A DNA stretch of 64,000 bases from Dorea_D hominis (GCF_014287705.1 NZ_JACOOY010000004.1:62001-126000); one strand, 5' to 3'; counted from the stretch's first letter, positions 9,078 to 19,286 are shown. Notes: a model not told the origin generated them from the sequence alone. Numbers and translations: made by a program.

Positions 9078-10865
9078 ATGACAATACCAGAAAGAATCTC
9101 CGCTCTTCGCAAATTAATGGAAGAACGTGGTTACGACGTTTACATGATTCCAACCGATGATTTTCATCAGAGCGAATATGTGGGCGATCATTTTAAAGTA
9201 AGGGAATACATGACAGGTTTCACTGGCTCTGCCGGAACTGCCATTTTCACAAAAGACCAGGCTGGTCTGTGGACTGACGGAAGATATTTCCTGCAGGCTG
9301 AGCAGCAGTTAAACGGCACAGGTGTGAAGCTTTATAAAATGGGCGAGCCTGGTGTACCGACAGAAGAAGAATTTATCGCTTCGGTACTTCCGGAGAATGG
9401 AACACTTGGCTTCGACGGACGTGTTATCGCTATCGAAGAAGGTACTGCACTAGAAGCAGCCGTTGCAGCTAAAAATGGTAAGATCAACTATTCTGAAGAT
9501 CTGGTAGATAAGGTGTGGACAGACCGTCCGGCACTTTCTGAAAAACCGGCATTTGCTCTTGGCGAAGAATACACCGGTGAGAGCACAGAAAGCAAACTTG
9601 CTCGTGTTCGCAAGGCTATGAAAAAAGCCGGCGCTGATGTGCATATCATCGCAGCTCTTGATGATGTATGCTGGATCACAAACCTGCGTGGAGATGACGT
9701 AGATTTCTTCCCGCTGCTTCTTTCTTATGCCATTGTAACAATGGATGAGATGAAGCTTTACATTGACGAGCGCAAGCTGAATGATGATATGAAAGCGGCT
9801 CTTGCAAAGAATAACATTACACTGCATCCGTACAATGCAATTTATGAGGATATCAAGAACTTAAGCGCTGATTCTACTGTTCTTGTTGATCCAAACAGAT
9901 TAAACTATGCATTGTTCAACAACATTCCGGACGGAGCAAAAGTTGTACAGCAGGTAAATCCGACAATTGCTATGAAAGCAAAGAAAAATGATGTCGAGAT
10001 CAAAAATATCATTAATGCACATAAAAAAGATGCCGTAGCCATGACGAAGTTCATGTACTGGCTGAAAACTAACATTGGTAAGATTGAAATCACAGAGTTA
10101 AGCGCTGCTGCCAAACTGGAAACTTTCCGTAAAGAGCAGGAAGGTTATCTGTGGCAGAGTTTTGAGCCGATCTGCGCATCCGGCGAACATGGTGCGATCG
10201 TGCATTATGAGCCGACTCAGGAAACAGATATCCCGCTTACTGAGAACGGATTATTCCTGACAGATACAGGTGGCGGATATTTAGAAGGATCTACAGATAT
10301 CAGCCGTACTTTCGCATTTGGTAAACTGACACAACGTATGAAAGAAGATTTTACAACTGTTCTTCAGTGTAACTTCAATCTGGCACATGCCGTATTCCTG
10401 GAAGGAACAACCGGTTACAATCTGGATGTTCTGGCAAGAATGCCTGCTTGGAGACGTGGTATCAACTTCAACCACGGAACCGGACATGATGTCGGATACC
10501 TAATGAACATCCACGAAGCATCCTGCGGATTCCGCTGTGCAATCCGTGAAAAAGAGCATGCACCTCTGATGGCTGGTCTTGTAATCACAGACGAGCCGGG
10601 TATTTACATTGAAGGAAGCCACGGTGTCCGTACTGAAAATGAACTGCTTGTAAGAGAAGGCGAGAAGAACGAATATGGTCAATTCTTATATTTTGAACCA
10701 ATCACTTACGTTCCAATCGATCTGGATGCCATCATCCCTGAGATGCTGACAGATCAGGAAAGAGAACAGCTCAATGACTACCATAAGAAAGTTTATGAGA
10801 TTGTTGCTCCGCACCTGAACAACGATGAGCGTGAATGGTTGAAAGAGTATACAAGAGCCATCTAA
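9078..10865 (+). CDS. Xaa-Pro aminopeptidase, M24B family (long type)
   Basis: The 595-residue cytoplasmic metallopeptidase releases N-terminal residues preceding proline. It has two creatinase-like N-terminal domains (about 1-300), an M24 pita-bread catalytic domain (about 310-530) and a C-terminal extension, the three-part layout of the roughly 600-residue eukaryote-like APP1 type. Metal ligands are visible in DTGGGYLEGSTDISRTF (two Asp), HGTGHDVGYLMNIHE (His), DEPGIYIEG (Glu) and GVRTENELLV (Glu). The start is the ATG at 9078, behind GAAGGAGG; an in-frame extension to 8907 lacks an RBS and overlaps the promoter. It is monocistronic, with its own terminator, and one of the few plus-strand genes here. 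Confidence 0.95.
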   Translation: MTIPERISALRKLMEERGYDVYMIPTDDFHQSEYVGDHFKVREYMTGFTGSAGTAIFTKDQAGLWTDGRYFLQAEQQLNGTGVKLYKMGEPGVPTEEEFIASVLPENGTLGFDGRVIAIEEGTALEAAVAAKNGKINYSEDLVDKVWTDRPALSEKPAFALGEEYTGESTESKLARVRKAMKKAGADVHIIAALDDVCWITNLRGDDVDFFPLLLSYAIVTMDEMKLYIDERKLNDDMKAALAKNNITLHPYNAIYEDIKNLSADSTVLVDPNRLNYALFNNIPDGAKVVQQVNPTIAMKAKKNDVEIKNIINAHKKDAVAMTKFMYWLKTNIGKIEITELSAAAKLETFRKEQEGYLWQSFEPICASGEHGAIVHYEPTQETDIPLTENGLFLTDTGGGYLEGSTDISRTFAFGKLTQRMKEDFTTVLQCNFNLAHAVFLEGTTGYNLDVLARMPAWRRGINFNHGTGHDVGYLMNIHEASCGFRCAIREKEHAPLMAGLVITDEPGIYIEGSHGVRTENELLVREGEKNEYGQFLYFEPITYVPIDLDAIIPEMLTDQEREQLNDYHKKVYEIVAPHLNNDEREWLKEYTRAI

Positions 10866-10922
10866 TGTAATGAGACCTTGAGTCACTATGACTTAATCTA
10901 ACTACTAATAGCAACACGCATA

Positions 10923-10986
10923 AATGCTGTCTCTAATGATATGTTCCCAATTTTCTGAATATATCATAACGAGACAGCATTTTTTA
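10923..10986 (+). terminator. Terminator of the aminopeptidase gene
   Basis: An 11-bp perfect stem (AATGCTGTCTC at 10923-10933 and its complement at 10971-10981) with a structured loop is followed by a T run. It lies between convergent genes and may also stop transcription from the CotH gene side. Confidence 0.85.
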
Positions 10987-11046
10987 TGATAGTGCCTGAG
11001 CAGGAAGTTATCCACCACCACCGGCATCACTCTTTCAATATTTCAA

Positions 11047-14000
11047 CTACTTCACAGTCACATTTTTCGCTCCTGCTTTTTTCAGGCGCTTCTGATAGGT
11101 TTTCTGATCTGCTTTCTTCGCTTTCAGCTTCATTTTAGAATCCGTTTTGGCAAATGCCTGTTTTCCGAATTTCGCTTTTCCGGATTTAAACTGTACAGAT
11201 TGCAGATTCTTACATCCATAAAAAGCTTTCTCTCCAACCCGCTTCACATTTGCACCAAATACAACGGATTTCAGTTTTTTGTTGGATTTAAATGCTTTTG
11301 ATGCTACTGCTGTAACTGTGTATTTTTTCTTTGCGATCTTAATCGCTGACGGAATCTTAAGGCTTGTTTTCTTCGCATTTGAAATTCCGATTGCTTTCAC
11401 AGTTCCGCCTTTTACAGTAACGCTGCTGACTTTGTATGCGATTCCTCCGGATACCACTTTCATTCCCGGCTTCACCTGTTTCTGAGTAGCAGTTCCAACC
11501 TTCACTTTACAAACCCGGATAACCGTTCCGCTCTCCTGCATAGTAGAAACAACTGTAATCTGTGCCTCACCGTCCCTAACACCTTTTACGATACATTTAT
11601 TTCCAAATGTTTCCAACTCTACTGCCGGATCGTCACAATAATATTCTACGTCAAAGCTCTCTGTAATATCATCCGGATATGGAATTGCATTTAATACCGT
11701 ATATCCACCTTTTTTCATTTTCACATCCGTTTTGTTCAGATCAAATCCGTTACAATATATCTCATCATCAACCGGCTCTATAATATGTACTTTACAGCTT
11801 GCTTTTACTTTACCGTTTTTTGTAGATGCTGTAACTACCGTATCCCCAACACCAAGAATCTGTATCTCGCCATCCCCGGAAATTTTACCGACTTTTGAAT
11901 TAGAGCACTTCCATATAAGCTCCTCGTTCTCACCGCTTCCTCCGATTACATAATATGGAATAGATAATGTATCTGTCTCATCATCATCTAAATAATCTGA
12001 ATCTGTCTGGAAATACGTTTGTGTGATCTTATCATAGCCAAGTATAATCTTAGAGACTGGTTTTATTCTATCAGCACGTGTCCATTTAGCTGTGATTGTC
12101 ATATCATCGTAAATTTCCATTTTCTTATCTACGCGGTACGTCTCTCCGTCGTCGTTTGCGTACCAGCCACTGAAAACGTAGCCTTTCTTTGTTCCCATTT
12201 TAGGAAACTCAGCACTGTCTCCATCTGCTACATTCTGTATGGAAAGAACTTTTTTACCATCCATGAATTTTACCTGGTGGTATTTTGTCTGTAAGGTATT
12301 TATATTTTCATTCACCCATTTGATACGCGCCTGAATCCAGCCTTTAAGCTGATCCACACTCTGCTGGAAAGTTTTATCTTTTTCGTCTACATCATAGTTG
12401 CCGCCATACTGATAAGCATTATATTTCATAGAATTGCGGATTTTTTCTGCATACTGATCGATCTGACCGCCGTCTTTGCTGGCTTCTTCCATCACTTTGC
12501 GGATCTCTGTCCAACGCGCGATCATTTTATCAGCAAAATCTTTATCCCTAAATAACCGTCCAAACCAGGCATTCTCCTTCATTGCCCAGCCTTCGCAGTT
12601 ATATTCATTGTATTCATTATTGCCCCACGCTACATAATCGAAATCCCAAAGCGGTCCCCAGAATAATTTGCCATTCCGTGGTTTGTATAAATAAGTACTT
12701 GTGCTGCCAAACGCATCACCGTTCATACTGAATTCCTGCATCCAGTAATAATCAATCGCTGCATCGACATCCATATATTCTGCGTAAGATTTTCCGTCCT
12801 TTTTGAAATCTTTTCCATATATCGCATCTTCTGTATCCTGCACATATTTAGAAATGTAATTATACTGCGCTTCATTTTCATAATCTTCGAAAGAAGGTCT
12901 TTCGATCAGATAATCTGTGCCTTGTTTTGTATGAATGATCTTTCCATCTTCATCTTTGTATGGAGACATTGAAAGCAGATATCCGCCTGTGATCGTCGGC
13001 TCATCTGTTGCAGCTTTGGATTCGTCATCTGCCTCCAGATCATCGATATCTACACGGGAGTTTCCGACGCGTACCTGTTCAGAGAGCAGATAACTTCCAT
13101 AATATTGTCCATTCATGACAACATCTACATATACACACTCCGGTGTGTAAGCCATGCCAAGTTTTTTACCCATCCAGTATGTAATCTTATTACGGATATG
13201 GCTCGGATCATAATAATCAGCTAACAGAACCCAGTGCTTGTTTTTACCCATATTAAACAGATTTGCTTTTTTATCCAGCTTGATCTTGTATGGATTCTTC
13301 CCGGTGCCCCATGTGGAATTTCCACGTCCGCGGATATATTCCATTGAATAGGTTTCAGTCTTCAGATTGTTCGTCTTTCCTTTATCGTTGGCATATTCGC
13401 AGGTGTATCCATTCGGGATCTCCACCTTCATATCACCGTAGCACTCTGTATCATGCTGCTGGTCGCCATTCATCGAATCAATGCTTCCTTTTGTCTCATC
13501 GATATTAAAATATATGGTCGGGACCGTACTTTTCGTAAATGTAATCGCACGCAGTGCCATTCCGGTTGTTGTCTCATTTTCACCCGGAACAATCTTAAAC
13601 GATACTTTATGCTTTCCGGTAATTTTCTGCTCGGATACACTTGTTGTCTCGATTTTGGTGTACCATTTTTTTGCACGTTTCTGCTCTGCAGGTTTTACTT
13701 CTGCAAATGGAGTTGTGTTGTCATCCAGATAAAATTCCAGTTTTGCTTTTGTTCCTTTTACTGACAATGCATCAACATCCACTCTTCCGATCGTTCCGCC
13801 GGAGAAATCAAATTCATCCGCAAATGTAAATGTGTTGTCTGCCACATCCGTCGAATTGCCGGACACAAGAAGTCCTTCTGCTGCCCTGCTGTACGCGGCT
13901 TTTACCTGTTCCGGATTAGACAAAGTAATCTTCTGTTCATTGTAAAGACCTGAAATATTCTGTATGTCAAATGCGTCTTTCGATTCTGTATCCGCATCAG

Positions 14001-14160
14001 ACACTGTGCCATCTGCCGCATCATTACCCGCGTTACTTTCTATGCCTTTTTCATTCTGTCCTGCCTGTGCTGCCACCGGAAGCTCCGTCATAGTCGCGCA
14101 CAATGCTGCTGCCATTGTTGCTGCCATAAGCCTCTTCACGAATGCGTTGCTCTTTTTCAT
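11047..14160 (-). CDS. Secreted CotH-kinase family protein with InlB-type repeat, Ig-like and LRR_5 domains
   Basis: The 1037-residue exoprotein has, in order: a signal peptide (about 1-33); a carbohydrate-binding-like beta domain; a CotH kinase domain (about 230-600; RGRGNSTWGTGKNPYKIKLD, HWVLLADYYDPSHIRNK, WGPLWDFDYVAWGNN); an InlB/Listeria-Bacteroides repeat (GYVFSGWYANDDGE, ending TITAKW); Big_2-like Ig domains; and a C-terminal LRR_5 module (VTAVASKAFKSNKKLKSVVF). CotH proteins are atypical kinases that phosphorylate spore or surface proteins. The extracellular location with adhesion modules suggests a surface-acting kinase or a structural use of the fold (inference). The start at 14160 has GAGGAGGAG upstream; the longer upstream frame has no RBS. 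Confidence 0.87.
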   Translation of the reverse strand: MKKSNAFVKRLMAATMAAALCATMTELPVAAQAGQNEKGIESNAGNDAADGTVSDADTESKDAFDIQNISGLYNEQKITLSNPEQVKAAYSRAAEGLLVSGNSTDVADNTFTFADEFDFSGGTIGRVDVDALSVKGTKAKLEFYLDDNTTPFAEVKPAEQKRAKKWYTKIETTSVSEQKITGKHKVSFKIVPGENETTTGMALRAITFTKSTVPTIYFNIDETKGSIDSMNGDQQHDTECYGDMKVEIPNGYTCEYANDKGKTNNLKTETYSMEYIRGRGNSTWGTGKNPYKIKLDKKANLFNMGKNKHWVLLADYYDPSHIRNKITYWMGKKLGMAYTPECVYVDVVMNGQYYGSYLLSEQVRVGNSRVDIDDLEADDESKAATDEPTITGGYLLSMSPYKDEDGKIIHTKQGTDYLIERPSFEDYENEAQYNYISKYVQDTEDAIYGKDFKKDGKSYAEYMDVDAAIDYYWMQEFSMNGDAFGSTSTYLYKPRNGKLFWGPLWDFDYVAWGNNEYNEYNCEGWAMKENAWFGRLFRDKDFADKMIARWTEIRKVMEEASKDGGQIDQYAEKIRNSMKYNAYQYGGNYDVDEKDKTFQQSVDQLKGWIQARIKWVNENINTLQTKYHQVKFMDGKKVLSIQNVADGDSAEFPKMGTKKGYVFSGWYANDDGETYRVDKKMEIYDDMTITAKWTRADRIKPVSKIILGYDKITQTYFQTDSDYLDDDETDTLSIPYYVIGGSGENEELIWKCSNSKVGKISGDGEIQILGVGDTVVTASTKNGKVKASCKVHIIEPVDDEIYCNGFDLNKTDVKMKKGGYTVLNAIPYPDDITESFDVEYYCDDPAVELETFGNKCIVKGVRDGEAQITVVSTMQESGTVIRVCKVKVGTATQKQVKPGMKVVSGGIAYKVSSVTVKGGTVKAIGISNAKKTSLKIPSAIKIAKKKYTVTAVASKAFKSNKKLKSVVFGANVKRVGEKAFYGCKNLQSVQFKSGKAKFGKQAFAKTDSKMKLKAKKADQKTYQKRLKKAGAKNVTVK

Positions 14161-14287
14161 CGCTTCTCCTCCTCGCTCTTTGTTCGGGATTGTATTTTCA
14201 TTTATGAACTTAGAATACTGCATCAAAAAAGCGAAAACAATACACCTCAAAGTATCTTAAGAAAGCATTCAAGAAATCTTAAGAAAA

Positions 14288-14312
14288 GCGGACATTCTGC
14301 TGAAATGTCCGC
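14288..14312 (-). terminator. Terminator after the third DUF6273-LRR gene
   Basis: A 9-bp stem (GCGGACATT with its complement, 7-nt loop) is followed on the minus strand by TTTTCTT. It ends the tandem exoprotein cluster. Confidence 0.8.
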
Positions 14313-14342
14313 CTTATTATTTCTGTTATTTTTTAACAATCA

Positions 14343-15842
14343 TTATTTGATTGTAACGCTCTTTCCTACTACTGATTTCTTGAAAATCTTCTTATAAGAT
14401 TTCACCATCTTCTTATTCTGTTCTTTTGTTCCGACTTTTACATAAACTGTTTTTACTTTAGAGCTTTTCATACAGTCTTTGATCTGAGATTTCTTTAAAC
14501 TCTTTGTCTTCAGAACAACTTTTGTTGCTTTTGATCCTGCGAATGCATTTTTCTTCAGTGTTTTAACATTTTTTCCGACGGTTACTTTAGCGATTTTTGC
14601 GCCTTTCAGAGATTTTGCTTCAACTTGTGTAACTTTAAATGTTTTACCTGCAATTTTAATTGTAGAAGAAATGGTATAACTCTTTATATTCTTTGCTTTT
14701 ACAACAGAAACTGTCTTTGCCTTTGGTGAAAGCACTTTGTATACAGAACCGGCAATTGTATATTTTGCGCCTGCTACAATCTTCTTCTCCGGCTTTGGTT
14801 CTGGCTTTGGTTCCGGTGTCGGTTCTGGTTTTGCCGGTAATTTTTCGATTGGAACATTCTTCACCTGTGTCTGGAACTTATCATTTGTAAATGTTGCTGT
14901 ATAAGCAGTATTTCCTTCTTCCTGCTCTGTTGCTTCCTTTGTCACTTCTGAAGTAACTGTTCCTTTTTCATTAATTCTGTTGCCGCAGTTTTCACAAATT
15001 GTATATGCTTCACAGGAACTGTTGTCTTCTGACCAGCTGTACTCCGGTTCACCATATTTATGTCCGGTATCTTCAACATTAATGCTCCATGTTGTTACGT
15101 CTTCATTGTCAGATTTTGATATGCAGATATCTTTTGTCAGATCCATATAAAATGCAGGGCGAGCCCATTTTGTATTGTCCATGATATTCGCATTGCCAAG
15201 TGTTCCACTTTCACTGACAGATCCGACACGGTTTACCATCTTTGCTGTTGAGCGTGTCCACCATGCATTGGCATATTTTTCTCCTGGAAAATATGCCATT
15301 CTTGCAGCATTATCTTTGAAATATTCTGCATTATCTGCTTCTTCTGCTGATAAAAAGAATACTTTGTTAGCTTTAGATTCTCCTTCTTTATAAGCTCCAT
15401 CTTTATATGCCACATCAGAAATATCTGTTTCCTTTACCAAATCGGATTCTTTTAAAACATTTTTGTAAAAATTTTCACACCATGTTTTCACATTACTGGA
15501 ATCCCACTTATTTCCTTTCCCCATCTGATTAAAGATCAAAGTATCTGATCCCTCTTTATCTTTCCACAAATATTCTGAAAGAAGGTATGCCTTGTCGGCA
15601 GCTCCATCCCCGTCTGTATCTGCTGTATCCAGTACAATCCAGCTTGGAGTTCCTACATAACTATCATCAGCAACTCCCATAGATACGTGATCGCCTTTCT
15701 TTATCTCCGCACTAGGTGCCGCTGCCTGAACTTCTTGTGCACCTGCCATACCCAGAACAGATCCCCCAAGAATAGTTGTTGTGAGCATTGCAAGCGAAAG
15801 TGTGTGCGCAATGCCCTTCTTTGTAACAATTTTTCTTTTCAT
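14343..15842 (-). CDS. Secreted DUF6273 protein with lysine-rich LRR_5 C-terminus (tandem copy 3)
   Basis: The 499-residue exoprotein has a signal peptide (about 1-37) and a DUF6273-like domain of about 40-250 with WWTRSTAKMVNRVG and the terminal WARPAFYMDL. A Cys-pair stretch follows (CEAYTICENCGNRI), then a proline-rich PEPTPEPKPEPKPE linker, then an LRR_5-like C-terminal module with many lysines (VGKNVKTLKKNAFAGSKATK). The ATG at 15842 follows AGGAGA. It is a clear paralogue of the next two genes upstream; the last 150 or so codons are nearly identical among the three, the N-terminal halves less so. The function of DUF6273 proteins is not established. A surface or matrix role is inferred. 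Confidence 0.82.
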   Translation of the reverse strand: MKRKIVTKKGIAHTLSLAMLTTTILGGSVLGMAGAQEVQAAAPSAEIKKGDHVSMGVADDSYVGTPSWIVLDTADTDGDGAADKAYLLSEYLWKDKEGSDTLIFNQMGKGNKWDSSNVKTWCENFYKNVLKESDLVKETDISDVAYKDGAYKEGESKANKVFFLSAEEADNAEYFKDNAARMAYFPGEKYANAWWTRSTAKMVNRVGSVSESGTLGNANIMDNTKWARPAFYMDLTKDICISKSDNEDVTTWSINVEDTGHKYGEPEYSWSEDNSSCEAYTICENCGNRINEKGTVTSEVTKEATEQEEGNTAYTATFTNDKFQTQVKNVPIEKLPAKPEPTPEPKPEPKPEKKIVAGAKYTIAGSVYKVLSPKAKTVSVVKAKNIKSYTISSTIKIAGKTFKVTQVEAKSLKGAKIAKVTVGKNVKTLKKNAFAGSKATKVVLKTKSLKKSQIKDCMKSSKVKTVYVKVGTKEQNKKMVKSYKKIFKKSVVGKSVTIK

Positions 15843-15937
15843 GTTTTCTTTCTCCTCTCTTGGAAAATTGTTTATATCTAACACAGACTATCCTACTGTG
15901 CTTGATATTCCCCATTACTGTAAAATGTTATGTATTT

Positions 15938-17425
15938 CTATACAATCTTTACTTTACGACCAATTACAGATTTCCGAAAAAATTTTTTATATGATTTTAG
16001 AACTTTTTTATTCTGTGCTTTTGTTCCAACTTTTACATAAACCTTTTTTACTTTAGAGCCACTCATGCAACCTTTGATCTGAGATTTCTTTAAGTTCTTT
16101 GTCTTCAGAACAACCTTTATTACCTTGGATCCCGCAAATGCATTTTTCTTCAATGTCTTAACATTCTTGCCAACTGTTACGTTATCAATTTTTGCTGCTT
16201 TCAGAGAGTTTGCTTCAACCTGTACGACTTTAAATATTTTACTTTCAATTTTGACAGTTGAAGAAATTATATAGCTCTTTACATTCTTTGCTTTTACGAC
16301 AGAAACTGTCTTTGCTTTTGGCGAAAGCACTTTGTATACAGAACCTGCTACCGTATATTTCGCTCCGGACACAATCTTCTTTTCCGGTTTTGATGTCGGT
16401 TTTTCTGGTTGTTTTGCAAGCGGAATATGCTTCACCTGTGTCTGGAATATTTTGTTTGTAAATGTTGCGGTTAAGGAACATACACCTTCTGTTTTCTCCG
16501 TTGCTTTCTTTATAATCTCTGACACGCCAACTACATTTTCTGTTATTTCTTTTCCACAGATAACGCAACTCGTCACTGCGGTACATGTTTTTTGATCATC
16601 TGACCAATAATACTCCGGCTCTGCATAGCTGTGCGGATCTTCTGCACCATCTATAAACCAGATCTGCCTCCCTTTGTTTTCTGTTCCGGTTATAGATTTG
16701 ATCGAAGATAAGTCCGCCCAGAATGCCGGTCTTGCTGCACTTATCTCATACACAAAATTCTTTCCCAGATCTCCATAGCTGAAAACCCGTCCCGCACACA
16801 CATTACTGTTTTCACGCGGTGAACGGAGCCACCAGCTCTCTGCCTTTCCTGCATTTTTCCCGTCATGCAGGTATGCAATTCGCTGATTTTTCTCCGGCAT
16901 ATATTTTGCCACTTCTTCAGCCGATAAGAAAAATACTTTATCTTTATTTAACAAATTCTCCTGCTTTGAATATTGTATTGTCACAATATCCGGAGACTGA
17001 AAAAATGCGTCTGATTTTGTCGTTTCTTTTATTTTTAAGCCAGCGACGTCTGCCAACACGGCATTCTCAAAATCTGCACACCACTGTTTTGCTTCACTTT
17101 TCGTCCACAGATTTCCTTTTGTTTCATCTGTATTAAAATGAATCAGCTCTCCGGCTTCGGTTCCGTCCCCTTTCCAAAGATATTCAGATAACAAGAGCAC
17201 ACTACCGTCACTGTCTTTTTCAAGCACCCTCCAGCAAGGTAATCCCGTATAACCTTCCGCATTTTTCCCCATAAAAAGAAGATCCCCTGTTTTTATATCC
17301 GCTATCCTCTTCGCATTTATTGTTTCCGCATATACTGTTTGTGGTTTCCGGAAAATTAGACCACATATACAAATCAGCACGATCGATAGAAAAGTATATA
17401 TCCATCTTCTTTGTATTTTCTTCAT
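15938..17425 (-). CDS. Secreted DUF6273 protein with lysine-rich LRR_5 C-terminus (tandem copy 2)
   Basis: The 495-residue paralogue of its neighbours has a signal peptide with a hydrophobic core at about residues 10-24 and cleavage near VYA-ET. The DUF6273-like domain (about 45-260) has WWLRSPRENSNVCAGRV and ISAARPAFWADL. A Cys-pair motif (CTAVTSCVICGKEI) precedes a short KPTSKPEKK linker and the shared Lys-rich LRR_5 module. The RBS is AAAGGA. Its linker is shorter than that of copy 3, and the first domain has diverged, whereas the C-terminal module is conserved, a pattern fitting duplication followed by domain-specific divergence or gene conversion. Confidence 0.82.
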   Translation of the reverse strand: MKKIQRRWIYTFLSIVLICICGLIFRKPQTVYAETINAKRIADIKTGDLLFMGKNAEGYTGLPCWRVLEKDSDGSVLLLSEYLWKGDGTEAGELIHFNTDETKGNLWTKSEAKQWCADFENAVLADVAGLKIKETTKSDAFFQSPDIVTIQYSKQENLLNKDKVFFLSAEEVAKYMPEKNQRIAYLHDGKNAGKAESWWLRSPRENSNVCAGRVFSYGDLGKNFVYEISAARPAFWADLSSIKSITGTENKGRQIWFIDGAEDPHSYAEPEYYWSDDQKTCTAVTSCVICGKEITENVVGVSEIIKKATEKTEGVCSLTATFTNKIFQTQVKHIPLAKQPEKPTSKPEKKIVSGAKYTVAGSVYKVLSPKAKTVSVVKAKNVKSYIISSTVKIESKIFKVVQVEANSLKAAKIDNVTVGKNVKTLKKNAFAGSKVIKVVLKTKNLKKSQIKGCMSGSKVKKVYVKVGTKAQNKKVLKSYKKFFRKSVIGRKVKIV

Positions 17426-17485
17426 TTTCTTTCATTCCTTTCCCAAACTTTTGCTTTATACAACTTCTTCTCTCTAATCAATTTA

Positions 17486-18913
17486 TTAAAAAAGTCTTAC
17501 GCTTCGTCCAAGAACTGATTTCTTGAAGAATTTCTTATATGCTTTTAATATCTTCTTATTCTCTTTCTTTGTTCCGACTTTTACTTGTATTGTTTTTACT
17601 TTTGATGATTTCATGCAGTTTTTAATTGTTGATTTCTTCAGATTTTTTGTCTTTAAAATCACTTTTGTTACTTTTGATCCCGCAAATGCCTTTGGCTTTA
17701 AAACTTTTACATTTTTTCCAATTGTTACTTTAACAATTTTAGAATCTTTGAACGCTTTCGTTTCAATCTGCGTAACTTTAAATGTTTTTCCTTGAATCTT
17801 AACTGTAGAAGAAATGGTATAACTCTTTACATTCTTTGCTTTCACAATTGAAACCGTCTTTGCCTTTGGTGAAAGCACTTTGTATACAGAACCGGCAATT
17901 GTATATTTTGCTCCTGCTGTAATCTTCTTAGATTTTGTCTCTGTCTTTGATGGCAGTTTCTCAATGGAAATATTTTTCACCTGTGTCTGAAAACGTTCAT
18001 CCGGAAATATTGCTGTATATACATCCATTCCATTTTCTTTCGCTGTTGGTTTTTTTTCACTTGTTACAAATACTGTTGCTTTCTCAACAATACTCTCTCC
18101 ACAAATCTCACAACGAATCGTTCCTGTGCATCCCCGATTATCCTTCGACCATTCATATACCGGTGCACCATAAGTATGTCCCAGTTTATCTGCATCCGCT
18201 TTCCATACAGTTACACCGTCTTTTTCTGTTTTCACCGCACAAATATCTGATGGAAGCCGTAAATTGAATCCAGGTCTTGCTGCGATCAGATGCTCGATGG
18301 AATAATTATGAATTGATCCATCATTATCCACCACTCCAATATAATCATGATATTCACTACAGTCTGTTCCCGGGCAACGAAGCAGCCATTTGTAACCACT
18401 ACTAAGATTCGCTCCGGTTCTGTATGCATCATACTCTTTAAACGATAAGAAAAATACTTTATCTTTATCTGTTTTCGTTCCGTCAATATTACTTACATCC
18501 AGCCATGCCGATCCGCTCTCTGTATCCGTTGTCCTTACGCCAATCACTCGATCCTTAACTGTAACCGGAAGCTTCCTGTAATACTCTGTACAATATTTCT
18601 GCGCACTGCTTCCTTCCCACGCGTTCGATTCTCCCTTCTCATCGAACATAATCTTATCGTAATATCCATTCAACATTACAAATGTTCCACTTGTCCCGAC
18701 ATTCGTCTCCGTTGGATTTAAAACCACATAATCTTCTTTCCAATCGCCGGATTGCAATTCTAAGATATTTCCCTGTTTCATATCTTCTCCAAGAACTGCC
18801 GCATGTACGTCCCATGGCTTAGCCAATCCGGCCAGTGTTAAACATGCCGCCATACAAAATACCGATTTCTTAACAGATGCATGCCATTTTTTTTCTTTAT
18901 TCTTTTTTTTCAT
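17486..18913 (-). CDS. Secreted DUF6273 protein with lysine-rich LRR_5 C-terminus (tandem copy 1, promoter-proximal)
   Basis: The 475-residue first gene of the tandem set has a signal peptide (about 1-39, ending DVHA), a DUF6273-like domain (KWLLRCPGTDCSEYHDYIGV, AARPGFNLRL), the Cys-pair motif CTGTIRCEICGESI, and the shared C-terminal LRR_5 module. It is the most divergent of the three in the N-terminal domain and has almost no proline linker. It sits behind a consensus sigma-A promoter with a 5' leader of roughly 125 nt. Gaps of 60 and 95 nt to the next two genes, with no terminator seen between them, suggest one long transcript ending at 14288-14312. Confidence 0.82.
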   Translation of the reverse strand: MKKKNKEKKWHASVKKSVFCMAACLTLAGLAKPWDVHAAVLGEDMKQGNILELQSGDWKEDYVVLNPTETNVGTSGTFVMLNGYYDKIMFDEKGESNAWEGSSAQKYCTEYYRKLPVTVKDRVIGVRTTDTESGSAWLDVSNIDGTKTDKDKVFFLSFKEYDAYRTGANLSSGYKWLLRCPGTDCSEYHDYIGVVDNDGSIHNYSIEHLIAARPGFNLRLPSDICAVKTEKDGVTVWKADADKLGHTYGAPVYEWSKDNRGCTGTIRCEICGESIVEKATVFVTSEKKPTAKENGMDVYTAIFPDERFQTQVKNISIEKLPSKTETKSKKITAGAKYTIAGSVYKVLSPKAKTVSIVKAKNVKSYTISSTVKIQGKTFKVTQIETKAFKDSKIVKVTIGKNVKVLKPKAFAGSKVTKVILKTKNLKKSTIKNCMKSSKVKTIQVKVGTKKENKKILKAYKKFFKKSVLGRSVRLF

Positions 18914-19046
18914 ACTTTTTCCCTTTCCCCAAACAAATATGTGTTATTAGTGTTTTCTATAAGTCCTCCTCATATATTAATTTTTTGTATATATTGTATA
19001 TTATCTTGTTGTATTTATTCTCATTTTTGTTTATTTTTATAATTGG

Positions 19047-19075
19047 ATTATATCTGTCATATATATCATTGTCAA
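19047..19075 (-). promoter_or_regulatory. Near-perfect sigma-A promoter for the DUF6273 tandem operon
   Basis: On the minus strand TTGACA (19070-19075), a 17-nt spacer and TATAAT (19047-19052) match the consensus exactly. Predicted transcription starts about 125 nt before the first exoprotein gene. Confidence 0.85.
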
Positions 19076-19083
19076 TACGATAA

Positions 19084-19269
19084 CACCTCTATATTGCCAA
19101 ATCCGGTATCCGGAAATTTTCCGATGCGGAAATGGAAGCGTTGCATGTTATTGAATGTTTGAAAAAATCAGGATTACAGATCAAAGAGATCAAACAATTT
19201 ATGCAATGGTGCACGGAAGGTCCTTCCACTTACGGAAAACGTAATCTTGCACACGGAATCGAAAAGTAA
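19084..19269 (+). pseudogene. MerR-family regulator remnant
   Basis: The plus-strand frame encodes SGIRKFSDAEMEALHVIECL, then KKSGLQIKEIKQFMQWC and a short tail. This is the second helix-turn-helix half and wing of a MerR regulator. The N-terminal recognition helix and most of the effector-binding tail are missing, an in-frame stop lies just upstream at 19081, and there is no start or RBS. It is a clear fragment. Confidence 0.75.
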
Positions 19270-19286
19270 AATCATGAGGAATCATT

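Noticed and set aside
14161..14250. Longer start for the CotH protein
   Set aside because: The extension lacks an RBS and would hide the signal peptide; GAGGAGGAG precedes the ATG at 14160.
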